Positions 53,530 through 64,000 of a DNA stretch of 64,000 nucleotides are shown here, in pieces (the first letter of the stretch is position 1; each line of letters begins with the position of its first letter). The notes beneath the pieces were generated by a model. That model worked only from the letters and a program-made list of their open reading frames with translations, was not told where the DNA came from and ran no database searches. A program made the position numbers and the translations under genes. The DNA comes from Bugula neritina (Eukaryota > Bryozoa > Gymnolaemata > Cheilostomatida > Bugulidae), in the NCBI GenBank assembly GCA_964035545.1, contig OZ037766.1, forward strand, positions 29,040,173 through 29,104,172, written 5' to 3'.

Positions 53530-56500
53530 CTGAGAGATATGCTCCTTGATTCTAAAAATACCAGACTTTTAGCACTGGGTGTGATAGCAAATTTATAAAT
53601 AAATTTATGATAATATTTACTAATCAAACCAACAATTTTATAGTAATCTTTAGAGTTACAAGCAAAAGAGTTGCTTTAATTAAAGTAGAAGCAAAATTCA
53701 GACAGAACAATGTAAGTAACAAAACTTGTTATAACACAATGCATTAGAATTTAAAAAATATCTTTTGTAAAGTAAAATGAGGCATGACAAAATTAGCTAT
53801 TGTATTTGATGAGAAGCTAAAAAACTTGAAAAGACACATTTCATATATCCTCTCGTCCCATCAGCTGCTGATAATTACTATTATCAATCTTGACCATTAT
53901 GTTTTTCATAATTTCTTACTATCTCCATTTGTATAATATGTATTTATATTGTGAAGAGACTCGTGCACAAAGTGATATGCTGATATATATTTTAAGATTT
54001 TCCAATTCCAATGTATATTTATATATTTATTATAAATAAAACTATTAATATACTATTTATTATTAGTATTATCAATTGTGATTGAGATTAAGAAACAACC
54101 GTAAGAGCATCAGACTATGCAACAGCAGGCAATAGTATAGATTCTAGGTACTATTATAACTAAAACTCCACAACCATAATGCATAGCAAAGCTTTCGTTC
54201 CCAATATAGCTAGCTTTTTGCAAATAGCTAAGCTTTATGTCATTATAGGATAGACACTTTTATGTTTCTTGTTTATAAGACTACTTATAGGAGTTTGAAT
54301 GAAAGTGAGCTGTAAGTTTTTGATGCTGTGTCATTCAATTTTGTGCCCACACTAATTTATTCTTACAATAAATGCTATTAGACCACGTACAACTAACTAC
54401 TACGTTACAAGGATGAACATTACTATAACTATGTAAGTATATATTATAGTAGTATGACCACCAAGAGCAACTATAAGTATAGCTAGTATTTGTATACAGC
54501 ATAGGAGTGATTCCAGAAATTATTATGATTGTTATTTTCTATTAAATCATTATACCTTTACAAGTGTATGCATAGCATCATCAGTGAGATTACATTTACT
54601 ATAAGTAGCAGCAATAACAATAAGTACTAACTGTACAATATAATTAGTGTACTGGTGTTGTACTTTTATTTACAGCCGTATCACTATCAGTGTCACTGAT
54701 TAATAACTAAATGATATTAATATTATTAAAAATGACTTACACAAAACTCAAAAGTAAAATGTAATAACTGTTAGCATCACTAATATTATTACTAATAACA
54801 TGATTATACATATAGTTATGCTTTTATCTACTTCTACTTCTACTTATTACTTATACTTTATAGTACTAGTTTCATTTATACTTATTAATTACCTAATCCT
54901 ATACTTCATGAGAAATGACAATTTATTAATTATTTTGCTCTACTATTATTAATACTAGAGTACTACTAGTAGTACTAGTAGTAGTCATAGTCATACTGAT
55001 ACGCATATTTAATTTTACAGTATAACACTAGCTTAATAAGCATACCAAATTATAATGTTATACTTATTCTAAAACTAAAACCAGATCAAAACGTTTGATT
55101 TTATCGTTGTTATTATTAACTTTAGTAGAAGTATTTACTTTTAGCCTTAGGTTAAGGTAAATAAAATATAATTAATATTATTTTTTATATTATAAATATA
55201 ATTATTATAATTATCGTTATTATTGTGATTTTTGATTGTGTTGCTAACACCACGAGTATGACTAACACTAACAGTAACACTAACTCTAGTTTCTAAGAGT
55301 AAGTCTAAGTGATACTCATACTCATACTGATAACATTAACTGATAGTCATAGTGAATAGTATAAATTAAACTAAAATATACTTAATCTTATACTTATACT
55401 TATACTTATAGTTATAGTTATATATTTACCAGAGGCAGTAAGAAATTTCGGGAAATTTCAAATAAGAACGTTGTGATCTGTGGCTATAGTATAAACAAGC
55501 TTCAAATTAATTTTTAGATGACAAGTTGGCTAGTAATGATTGTGCTTGTGCGTAGAATATTTTGTGAATCAAAATTGTGTCAACAACTACAAGCATCAAT
55601 AATAGAAGAAAGAGTTGCTAGAGTAAAATGCTTTAGTGATTTCTATTGGATAATAAAAAACTAAACGTTCAATAAGCATTGTCTTAACGAAATATACAAA
55701 GATTTCTAAAGTAATAATTGGCTCGTTTTATTATAGCCCTAAGTTCACATGTGTGAATATTATAGGCCGAAAAGTATATTTTACGCATTAAAAAGTAACG
55801 TAAAATTATGGGGTATTTCAGGGTGCTTTGTACGTATTCTGTGATCTCTAAGTAGCGAGAATATCGATAGAAGGAGCACAAAGTTGAGAGTGATTGCAAA
55901 TAGTATACTCATCCTTGTCCGAAATCCAAATCCATGTACTCTAATCTCAAGAACTAATGTACTCATTGACAACTAGCTTAGTGCTGCTTTAAGCAATTTT
56001 TCAGTGAAACTCGATAACTTGTTCCAAAATCAAATTCAATGAGTTGGATTTGAAATCAACAAATTTATAAATATATTGATGTTCTACTCAAAATAATAAA
56101 GAATAAAAATCGTAATGCAAAATATATTTAGTAACTAGCTTAATTAACGTGTTAGCCATGTTGGTTTTATTGCTGCGTAAAATGCTAAATTAGCAATTAT
56201 AATATTAATAATAATAATAATCATAACAGTGATAATGAAATATTAAATTAAAATTTAATATTACTATTACTATTAGTATTAGTATTACTGTATTAGTATA
56301 GTGTATTAGTATTAGTCATTTAGTGCTAAATTTAATATGCAATTACAAATAATTATTATAGTTATCATCATTATGATTATCGTCATGATTAGGCATAAAA
56401 ATGAGCATTGATAATAATATTCACATGCATTTTAATGATAGCACACCTGCACAGATGATGTACTTATACTAATAGTAATACTCTTATACTTATAGTTATA

Positions 56501-56841
56501 CTTATGCTTATACTAATAGTTATAGTAATACTAGTTGAGTATAACTTATAGTTATAGTTATAGCATTAAATTTAATAATTAGATTTAGCAATTTAAAGTA
56601 GTAAATTTCAATTTAGTTACACTTACAGTTGCTATCTCTGCTGATATTGAATAAGTTTGTTGATAATTTTTACCCTAGAGCTAATTGTAGATTATACTAT
56701 ACTATTAGTATTATATTTACTGTATCTATTAGTATTTATTTATACTTATAGTGATGATAATAGTAATAGTTGTAGTTATACCTCCTATGTCAGTAATAAT
56801 TATTTAATAACTTAGTCATTATATTTACTTTTGGCTCCAGT
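53530..56841. other. Intergenic between divergent TXNDC9 and WD40 genes
   Basis: Very AT-rich, with imperfect TACT/TAGT and TTATAC microsatellite-like runs (for example 54930-55000, 55250-55440, 56450-56570). No gene recognised. It should contain both promoters. Confidence 0.5.
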
Positions 56842-59800
56842 ATGTCTAGTGTTAAGAATAAAACAACCGAAAAAGAACAATTGACACCAGCGTCACATAA
56901 TGATCACGATGCACTGTACCGGAAGATTCGTATTCTTAGAAAGAAGTTAAAGCAAGTTGAAAACTTAAAGCTTTTACCTAGAAAGTTGAATGAAGAAGAA
57001 ACTCGTAAAGTTAGTAAGCTAAGGCTACTAAAAGTCTCTGTGTGCCTTCAGGATAATAGTTAATAGTCCAAGTTTATAGCTGCAAACTTATGCAAACCAG
57101 TTGTGTCATTCATGTATGTCAAAATCGTTTATTTCACTACTTTTTTTGTACAAGTCATTGATATACTTAGGAAGTTATCAGTGCCATAGCAAATTGAATA
57201 AAAATAAGTGATCAGGGCCTCTTTGATAGACTCCTGTTTCCAATGGGTGTATTACTATTACAGTAATATTACTTTCTGTCAAAGACAGCCCAATGCATGT
57301 AGTCATACTTTCAACTCTTTTCAGATTCAGAGACAAAATGAATTCAGAGTTGAATTGTTGGATCTGTTGGCGCAGCAGAATAATTTAATAACTGAAGCAG
57401 CTCCAGTTCTAGAAAAGACTCAAGATGTTGAGCCTCCAAGTCCACAGGTACTGAAGTTGCATTTATACCTCTGCTAAAAAAAGTACCGAGTTTAAGTTAA
57501 TAATGCTTGTCTGGGTACCCCATTATAGTCAAACTTAAAATCATTGAAATCATATTGATGCAGAAGCTCACTTTCTAAAATTGAAATTTGACTTGCCTAA
57601 TCGCTATTTGATGCCCTTTGTAAACGTCGTGAATTAGTGAGATTGACAGCATAAAAGCGACAATTGAGAAGGCGTAGGCGATATAATTATTAACATATAA
57701 GTACGCCATTTAATCGTCAAAGTCATAACTAAATTACTCCTTTTGAGTAATATTCTGAAATCGGCCGATTAAGTTATCACAGTACAAAAATTCCTACGAG
57801 TGGCTTTTACAATGCAATGCAACTCGGAGAAATTTCAACCCGGCTGAATTGAATTTCTGATCGAAAATCTTGAAGGTATAAAGGCAACTTGAAGCAGTAT
57901 TGACATAGAATAACTTTAAGGTGTTTTTTGTAAAAGTTGCAACATGTATTGTCTGGAAAAGCTGTATTAAAATTTTGTCACTACAACTGTTGAATATAAA
58001 AGTATTAGATGTTTGGGAATTTTTATCATAAGTCTGCTAATAAAGTTGCTAATGCGAGATTTTTTTTTTAATTTAAGCACTTGAGTTACAATGTATGTTG
58101 AAAGTAGACTTATTGCATATTTGTTGCTGTAGCAATGTGTGAAACATTTCAGAAATTGCCCCCAAAGGATAAACAGTTAGAACCCAAGAAGAATCTTCAA
58201 AATGTCTTGAACTCAAAGTATGTTTTATCAAATTGGTTGACGTGCTTCTAGATATTTCTTCTGCTATAAGTTTTGCTTATAGTCTGCTGTTCAAGCTGCA
58301 GTTTCTAATCTAAATGTGGATAACAATTGTCAGTCTAAATTGGAAAGGTGTGACTGTGCTACTGATTTTACTGCTGGGGATGCATATTTCATTTTGTGAG
58401 TAAAACTAATGTGAATGAAACTTCTAATTACAGTGACTTGATAGAACTTATGGGTAATGTAGACTTTTTTGTGATGACTAGAAGCCATGTCAATATGCTC
58501 CTAACACTTGAATAAGTTTCTCCAAATCTTTGGCTATAGCTGCTGGATTTATACTTGAATTAAAATAAGTTGACTTATTTGTAAGTTATTTTTGCAATAA
58601 TTTGAATATTTAGTCACCATAAATTATGTGCATTTCATAGACTTTGAAATTTGTATGTGACAGAGGAGACAGTGAAAGCAGATCAGATGTGAAAGTTAGT
58701 CCTGCACCTTCTGCAAGTAAGCAGGTAGAATCCAAAGTGAGCAAACCAGATCCGTTACAGGACATCAAAAAGGAATGGGCTACAAAATACTTTGAACTTT
58801 TAGAGCTGCCTGGACATACTGATCTGGTATTGTGTGTAGATATCAATGCGACCTATATTGTGTCTGGCAGGTGAGTTATGTAGACATCAATGTACTGCTG
58901 AATTTTTTTTTAAATATTTAAAATCAGTAGTTTTTTAACTCAGGAATACTTGCTGTTACGTACTATCAAGCTATTTGTAGCAATATTTATGGAATGTCTC
59001 TAATGTATAATTTAATTTTTTCCAGTCGTGATACATCAGTGAAACTTTGGAATGTTTTGTCTGGAGAGCTCATACACAACTTCGGAGGTCATACTGGTTT
59101 TGTTTCCTGCGTAAAACTGTTGGAGCTTTCTAGTGAGTTGAAAACTCTTTAATATACAGTCAACTATTTCTACAAGTCCTGGTGGGAATCGCTTAATTTT
59201 TATGAACCAAAAAAAAGAAAAGAACTAAGCATTGATAGGTTGAAAATTCAAATTGCTTAAACATTCAAATATGTAATATATAATAAATAAATAGTTTATA
59301 GGTTAGTTTTTAGGAAGTCCAGAACATTTACTTAAAATGCTGTCATTTTTCTTGCATGTTTGTAGTTTTTTTTAAATGAAATATATCTGCATTTAAAAAC
59401 AAGTAGCAAAATGTTAGTTGAAATTAATTCAAATATTTTGAAAGTTTCTTTTCGTTAAATCCTTGGCATAGCATGGTTTTAATTAACTTTTCACATTAGA
59501 ATATTAAAAAATGTAAGGTAATGGCCAATGTTTATAAACAATAATATAAAATAATATTAATAAAAAGTGCTTTGGGAGAAATTCTCACATGACACCTTTT
59601 CATCTCTACTTTTTGTTTTTCAAACAGATGAAAATTCAGGTGATGTGAAGAGTGTTATAGCGAGTGGCAGTCATGACTGTTCCATAAAGTTCTGGGATGT
59701 ACATACAGGTAAGGCACAATATTACTACATACAGGTAATATACAGTATTACTATATACAGGTAATATACAGTATTACTATATACAGGTAATATACAGTAT

Positions 59801-61862
59801 TACTACATACAGGTAATATAGAATATTACTACATACAGAGTATGGGTAATATACAGTATTACTACATACAGGTAATATACAATATTACTACATACAGAGT
59901 ACGGGTAATATACAGTATTACTACATACAGGTAATATACAATATTACTACATACAGAGTACGGGTAATATACAATATTACTACATACAGAGCACAGGTAA
60001 TATACAGTGTTACTGCATACAAAATAAAGTAATATACAGTGTTACTACCTGCAGAATACATGTAAAGAGCACTGCTTGTGCTTTCTGTTTTATTATGCCA
60101 CTATTGTTTTGTCATGCAGAAATTGTAAAAATTGAAATAAATATCAAATTAGCATTTCAGTTCTAAAATTTTTTGCTGTTTCAAAATATTTTCAGCTGTT
60201 GACTTGAGACTATAGTTTGCTTCTTATTGTGGAGTTTATGTGCTGCTTTTCTATCCTAATCGGCAGACTGTCCTATATTTTACATGTAGTCTACCCACGT
60301 CACTTTGTAACTGACATTATCTCTTGTGTCATTCTTATTTAGGTAGTCTGATAAAGGAGTTCTACGTGTACAACTCTGTATTATGTATGACAACCATGAA
60401 CGAGGGAAAGTATCTAGTGGCAGGTCTAGACGGAGGTAAAATGGAGCTCTATAACATCAACACTGGTATCACACCCGCCTTGTCTTACAGTATTGAAACT
60501 GAGGCTATTTCCTGTCTGTCAGTGAGTATCTATTATTTCCAACAATTGTTTGTTGGTTTTCTTTCAAAAATTTATCCAATTTTGTTTGCGTTGTCTATAG
60601 GCTTGCACTATTTATAACATTTGTGAGGATTTTTAGTGTGATGGGAATAGCCTAGCTGTGGGAGGCAGCGATGGTCTAGTCACCATCTTAAAGTTTGAAG
60701 AAGATGCCTTTCAGTGTCTGTACTCCCTCGATGAACCTCTAGCTAGTCCCGTGAAAAGTATCTCGTTGGTAGGAAATGATGTAATTCTCGGTGATGATGG
60801 TGCCAATATAAAAGTGCTGCGCTGGAAATCAGGTGCACATAATTCAACTGTTTGTGCAATCTCAATACTTATAAATTTATGGTATGAAAAAGCACGATGC
60901 ACGTAGCAAAAGTTGCACAACTCTTTTCAGTAGCATGCATTTTGCAGTTGGACTTTCAGACTTTTGTATAGGTTATATTAGAGTTGATGCTCACCTCTGA
61001 TTGGCTGAGCTTTACGTGATTGTTAACTACAAGTTAGCACTATAATAATGTACTACCTGTTCATAGGCAATGTTTCTTGCTTGGCCAATCACCATTCAGA
61101 GTTTGGTGTGACCGATGCTCTATGCAAACATGGGAATTATCTACTCTCTTCAGCTTATGACTATGACAATGGTACTGGATATCTTAATGGTAAGTTAAAC
61201 TATTCATCATTTGTGCTATCCGCTTTTTTGATTTTAAGAAAACCTATTACAAGAGTAAGCGATGCCTATCACTGCATTGGAAATTGTAATATATTTTATA
61301 GTTTCAATGAGAGTTCATTGGCAAAACCTAATTGATGTTCACTTATTTGTTTAATTTACAGTTCGAGATAGAAATGGGCCTCAGTATAGTTATATATCCT
61401 CAATACTAGATCCTGATATCACTCACATACTTAGTTTGGCAGCTGTGACCTTGACCAGCAGTCAAGGTCATAAGCCATTGATGTCACTAGTAACTGGGGG
61501 AATGATATTGGTGCTTTGGAGAGAAGATCCATCAAGGTATATTTATGGAAATAGTGAAGTTGTGAGAGGTTGAAAGTATTTTTGCAAGTTCAAGTGTTAC
61601 TTGTTCTAATAAATATACACTATTGTACCAACTTAACAATGCTCATGCATCATGTTGTAAATATCCAATCAAAAGTATAATTATTTTCAGAAACGCTGAA
61701 AGTGTCAAGTGTATTAACAAAAGACTTCTACTAGCTGAGGATGAAATGGATTCTGATAACGAAGATTCAGATTTAGAAGACAACTCTGACTTGTCATTTG
61801 ATGATAGTCTAGAAAGTGATTTAGCAGAGAATGCTAGTGGCTGGTGGTGCAACCTTCTGTAA
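56842..61862 (+). CDS. WD40-repeat protein with N-terminal coiled coil and CaaX-like C-terminus (11 exons, about 531 aa)
   Basis: Exons: 56842-57009, 57325-57447, 58153-58217, 58664-58870, 59026-59132, 59628-59708, 60343-60521, 60637-60832, 61067-61189, 61362-61536, 61691-61862; phases all join (532 codons with stop). The exon 1 donor (GTTAGT at 57010) was chosen because it gives phase 0 and a continuous helix. Residues 25-90 form a basic coiled coil (LRKKLKQVENLKLLPRKL). From about residue 165 come WD40 blades: PGHTDLVLCVDI with IVSGSRDTSVKLWNV, GHTGFVSCVKLL with ASGSHDCSIKFWDV, then AGLDGGKMELYNI, VGGSDGLVTILKF and more divergent blades. The tail is Asp/Glu/Ser-rich and ends GWWCNLL, a possible prenylation motif. 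The orthologue was not recognised. Probable cytosolic or membrane-tethered scaffold. Confidence 0.8.
57455..57889. mobile_element. MITE (AGTTGCGTTTATACCT family), copy 2
   Basis: 435 bp, TIRs AGTTGCATTTATACCT and the inverse of AGTTGCCTTTATACCT. It matches 35377-35826 over its whole length. It starts 8 bases inside intron 2 of the WD40 gene, just beyond the GTACTG donor. Confidence 0.75.
59709..60060. repeat. Minisatellite at the start of intron 6 of the WD40 gene
   Basis: About a dozen degenerate units of tattactacatacaggtaatatacag. Each unit contains a copy of the exon 6 end plus donor (acatacag|gtaa), so it was seeded by the splice junction. Confidence 0.9.
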
Positions 61863-64000
61863 TCTATCAATATGTGTATTAGTAATATTGTACTTAGCAT
61901 AACTAGTGCTTCATCCATCATTAATTAAATTATATTCTAAAAAGCTACACAAATGTCCTAACCAGTGTAGTTTAAAGTTTTTTCCTTACAAAAATTAGTT
62001 TCAATGTACTTATTCTTTTCATTAGTGCTGGAGGTAGTGATGTTTTCTACAACTTTTTCAAGATGCAAAGAAAGGTTGTTCGTTCAACTTCATTTTTCCT
62101 ACATGTTATAGCATAGTTTACTCTAATGCTTATTTTTTCTATTAAATTCTTCTTTTCATAGAGTCTCATTAGTGCAAATATTTTATAATCAGTAATATTT
62201 AAACCAGAATTCATGTTCAATTCTGTTTCATACTTTGATTACTATTTAATTATATTATCTTTGGTTAGCTAACGCGGATTTGTACAGCCAAATATTGTTT
62301 TTTTTTGTCTGACTTGTATTAACCGAGAAACAGGTGCTAAAATAAAGATAGAAAGTAAGCAAACAACAATTTTAATGAAACAAAATATTGGTCAGCGTCA
62401 GATGTAACTGAAAGGATAATTATGACAGATTCAGGAATGTTTTGTTAATACATCAGTATGCTGTAGAGAAGACAAGTCCTACATTGATGGTCACGTAGAC
62501 AGAAAATGACCAGTCTGAGAGTAGCAGTCCAACTGGAAGCCATTGAGTAGTAATCATATCATTAATACGTCTTCATTAGATTCTTATATATGGCGGACGG
62601 ATATGTGTTATTTGAGATCTGAGCAGCCTGCAAGTGTTGGCGTGGGATACTGTGTATCTCTGTTTGGTGCCAAGAGTTGTCTTCACCCACTGAGTCTATC
62701 ACTGGAAAATTTTGTCATCTTGGCAAACTAGTATTCTGAAAGATAGTTTCATACTAGAATAGTTGTATATAATATCCAGCTTTCATAAACATAATGTGGT
62801 CATTTAATTCGATGACAGCTGAATGAGGTACAAGCATATTATTAGCTCATAAAACAGCAACATTCCACATGCTATAACTATATGAAAAGCTTTGGTTATC
62901 TAAAATATAGATACCCTTCAACTAAAAAGACTCACAATATCTTGACATAAACCACTATGCGGTCAGTCTTACTACTAGTTACTATTACCAATAACATCAT
63001 TTTATTAGTATTGTGGCACTTACTGAGAGTAAAATGCTATAATCCTGTTGCACTCTGTCAAGTGAAGGTAGGTTACTGGCCACCAGCTCCTTCCTACAGT
63101 GAAATAGAACCTCACAGTCAGTATTACAGTGCAACTTAACATACATACACACATTATATTAAAATGGTCTAGACACATACACACTTGCACTTTCTATTTT
63201 AAATCAAGATAATCTGGTTGCAATAATTTGAGTTGTATCCTAAATCATTAAAAAGAAATAATATATTCATATTATACATACACTAGTTTCTCCAGTGATT
63301 GGGTTGTAGGAGCCTGAAAACAATAAAAGCAAGATTATTCAGAGTGTATTTGAGTAAAGGCATTAGCTACACATCATACTCTATGAAAACATCAAAGGCT
63401 GTTACTATATAAAAATACTAATTGCCTACCATCCTATCCATAAGCAGAGCAAAAATACTTATAAAATACTATTTAAGTAAAATCAAGTTTTAGTTAAGAA
63501 AGTCGCAAAAAGTACCGCAAGTACCAAAAAAACTTTGATATCGCTGATATAATCTCTAGAAGCGCTGAAAGGCAATTTTGCAAGCGCTGATAGGCACTTC
63601 TTAGGTTCACGTTGAATAAAATAAATTTCAATTTATAGATAGCAGGCGCTATAGTCAGCAAGCTGTACTGAAGTGAAACATAAAGCGTGGACATTTGAGC
63701 AGTAAGCCAGCCGACCTGTTAAAGAGCATCATATCAAAATTAGGAGTTGTTTTATCATACTATGCTTGCAAATGTTCTGCCCATCAATGGCTGTGCTGCA
63801 AAGACTTAATAGCGCGTGCACTTGGTGAAAAATAATATGACAAAACAATAAACCAACAAGCACTTTTAGTGCTTATCTCCCCTCTATTTATTATATATGT
63901 GCTGATACTCCCGAGTGACAGAAGTAGCAGATAGATTAGCTGGACTCTTATTTAAGGTATTGTCAGTAGCGCACGCAGCTGCCAAAATGTTCAACTAACT
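61863..64000. other. Right-end flank, no gene assigned
   Basis: AT-rich 3' flank of the WD40 gene. A short exon-like stretch with acceptor on the minus strand (about 63314-63287, reading SYNPITGET) might belong to a gene to the right, but it is too short to call. Confidence 0.4.

Noticed and set aside
62957-63139. Frame with a hydrophobic N-terminus (MRSVLLLVTITNNIILLVLW)
   Set aside because: Looks like a signal peptide, but an acceptor, partner exons or homologues could not be identified, and chance hydrophobic frames are common here.
63287-63314. Tiny exon-like stretch on the minus strand (SYNPITGET)
   Set aside because: Good acceptor and plausible motif, but only about 25 bases with no neighbouring exon in the window.

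Overview
This is a eukaryotic, AT-rich, intron- and repeat-dense window from an invertebrate animal. The collagen family, a BEL/Pao remnant, two Penelope-like retroelement (PLE) families and a LINE with separate ORF1 and ORF2 fit a marine bilaterian, most likely a lophotrochozoan such as a mollusc or bryozoan. The species cannot be named from the sequence. There is one 200-base assembly gap (40268-40467). No CRISPR, rRNA or convincing functional tRNA gene was seen.

The left 40 kb is a tandem array of secreted short-chain collagen C4-like genes, all on the minus strand. Three copies are complete with six exons each (535-6693, 13426-16153, 34298-39421). One lacks its first exon (29617-31378), one is a decayed pseudogene (8832-9890), and there is a lone last-exon fragment (13120-13222). 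The exons encode signal peptide plus Gln-rich coiled coil, linker, short Gly-X-Y block, longer Gly-X-Y block, and a Cys-rich C-terminal domain split over exons 4-6. Intergenic modules repeat with the genes, so whole units were duplicated. The unit at the left edge and the one at about 33.8-40.3 kb are the closest pair.

The array is riddled with mobile DNA. A truncated head-to-head PLE sits in intron 1 of the first gene. Several MITE-like elements sit in introns, mainly of the last complete gene. An internally deleted BEL/Pao element (17.8-19.4 kb), a LINE with both ORFs open (20.7-24.6 kb) and a second PLE locus (25.6-27.6 kb) lie between the gene units. Both PLE families carry hammerhead-ribozyme-like sequences. 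In the second family all core residues and three helices are present, in six copies forming three inverted pairs, two of which are perfect palindromes of 142 and 200 bp. A weaker third hammerhead-like fragment lies between a long (TG)n tract and a (TA)n tract near 33.0 kb.

The right 20 kb is ordinary gene space with three single-copy genes whose splice phases all join: (1) a plus-strand gene (44171-49771) for a secreted protein resembling the ligand-binding ectodomain of Eph receptors but ending in a Ser/Thr-rich stalk and a GPI-anchor-like tail instead of a transmembrane kinase; (2) a minus-strand TXNDC9 orthologue (51310-53528); (3) a plus-strand WD40 protein (56842-61862) with an N-terminal coiled coil, an acidic tail and a C-terminal CaaX-like CNLL. 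The collagen genes probably act together as trimeric extracellular proteins; the three right-hand genes show no obvious functional link to them.
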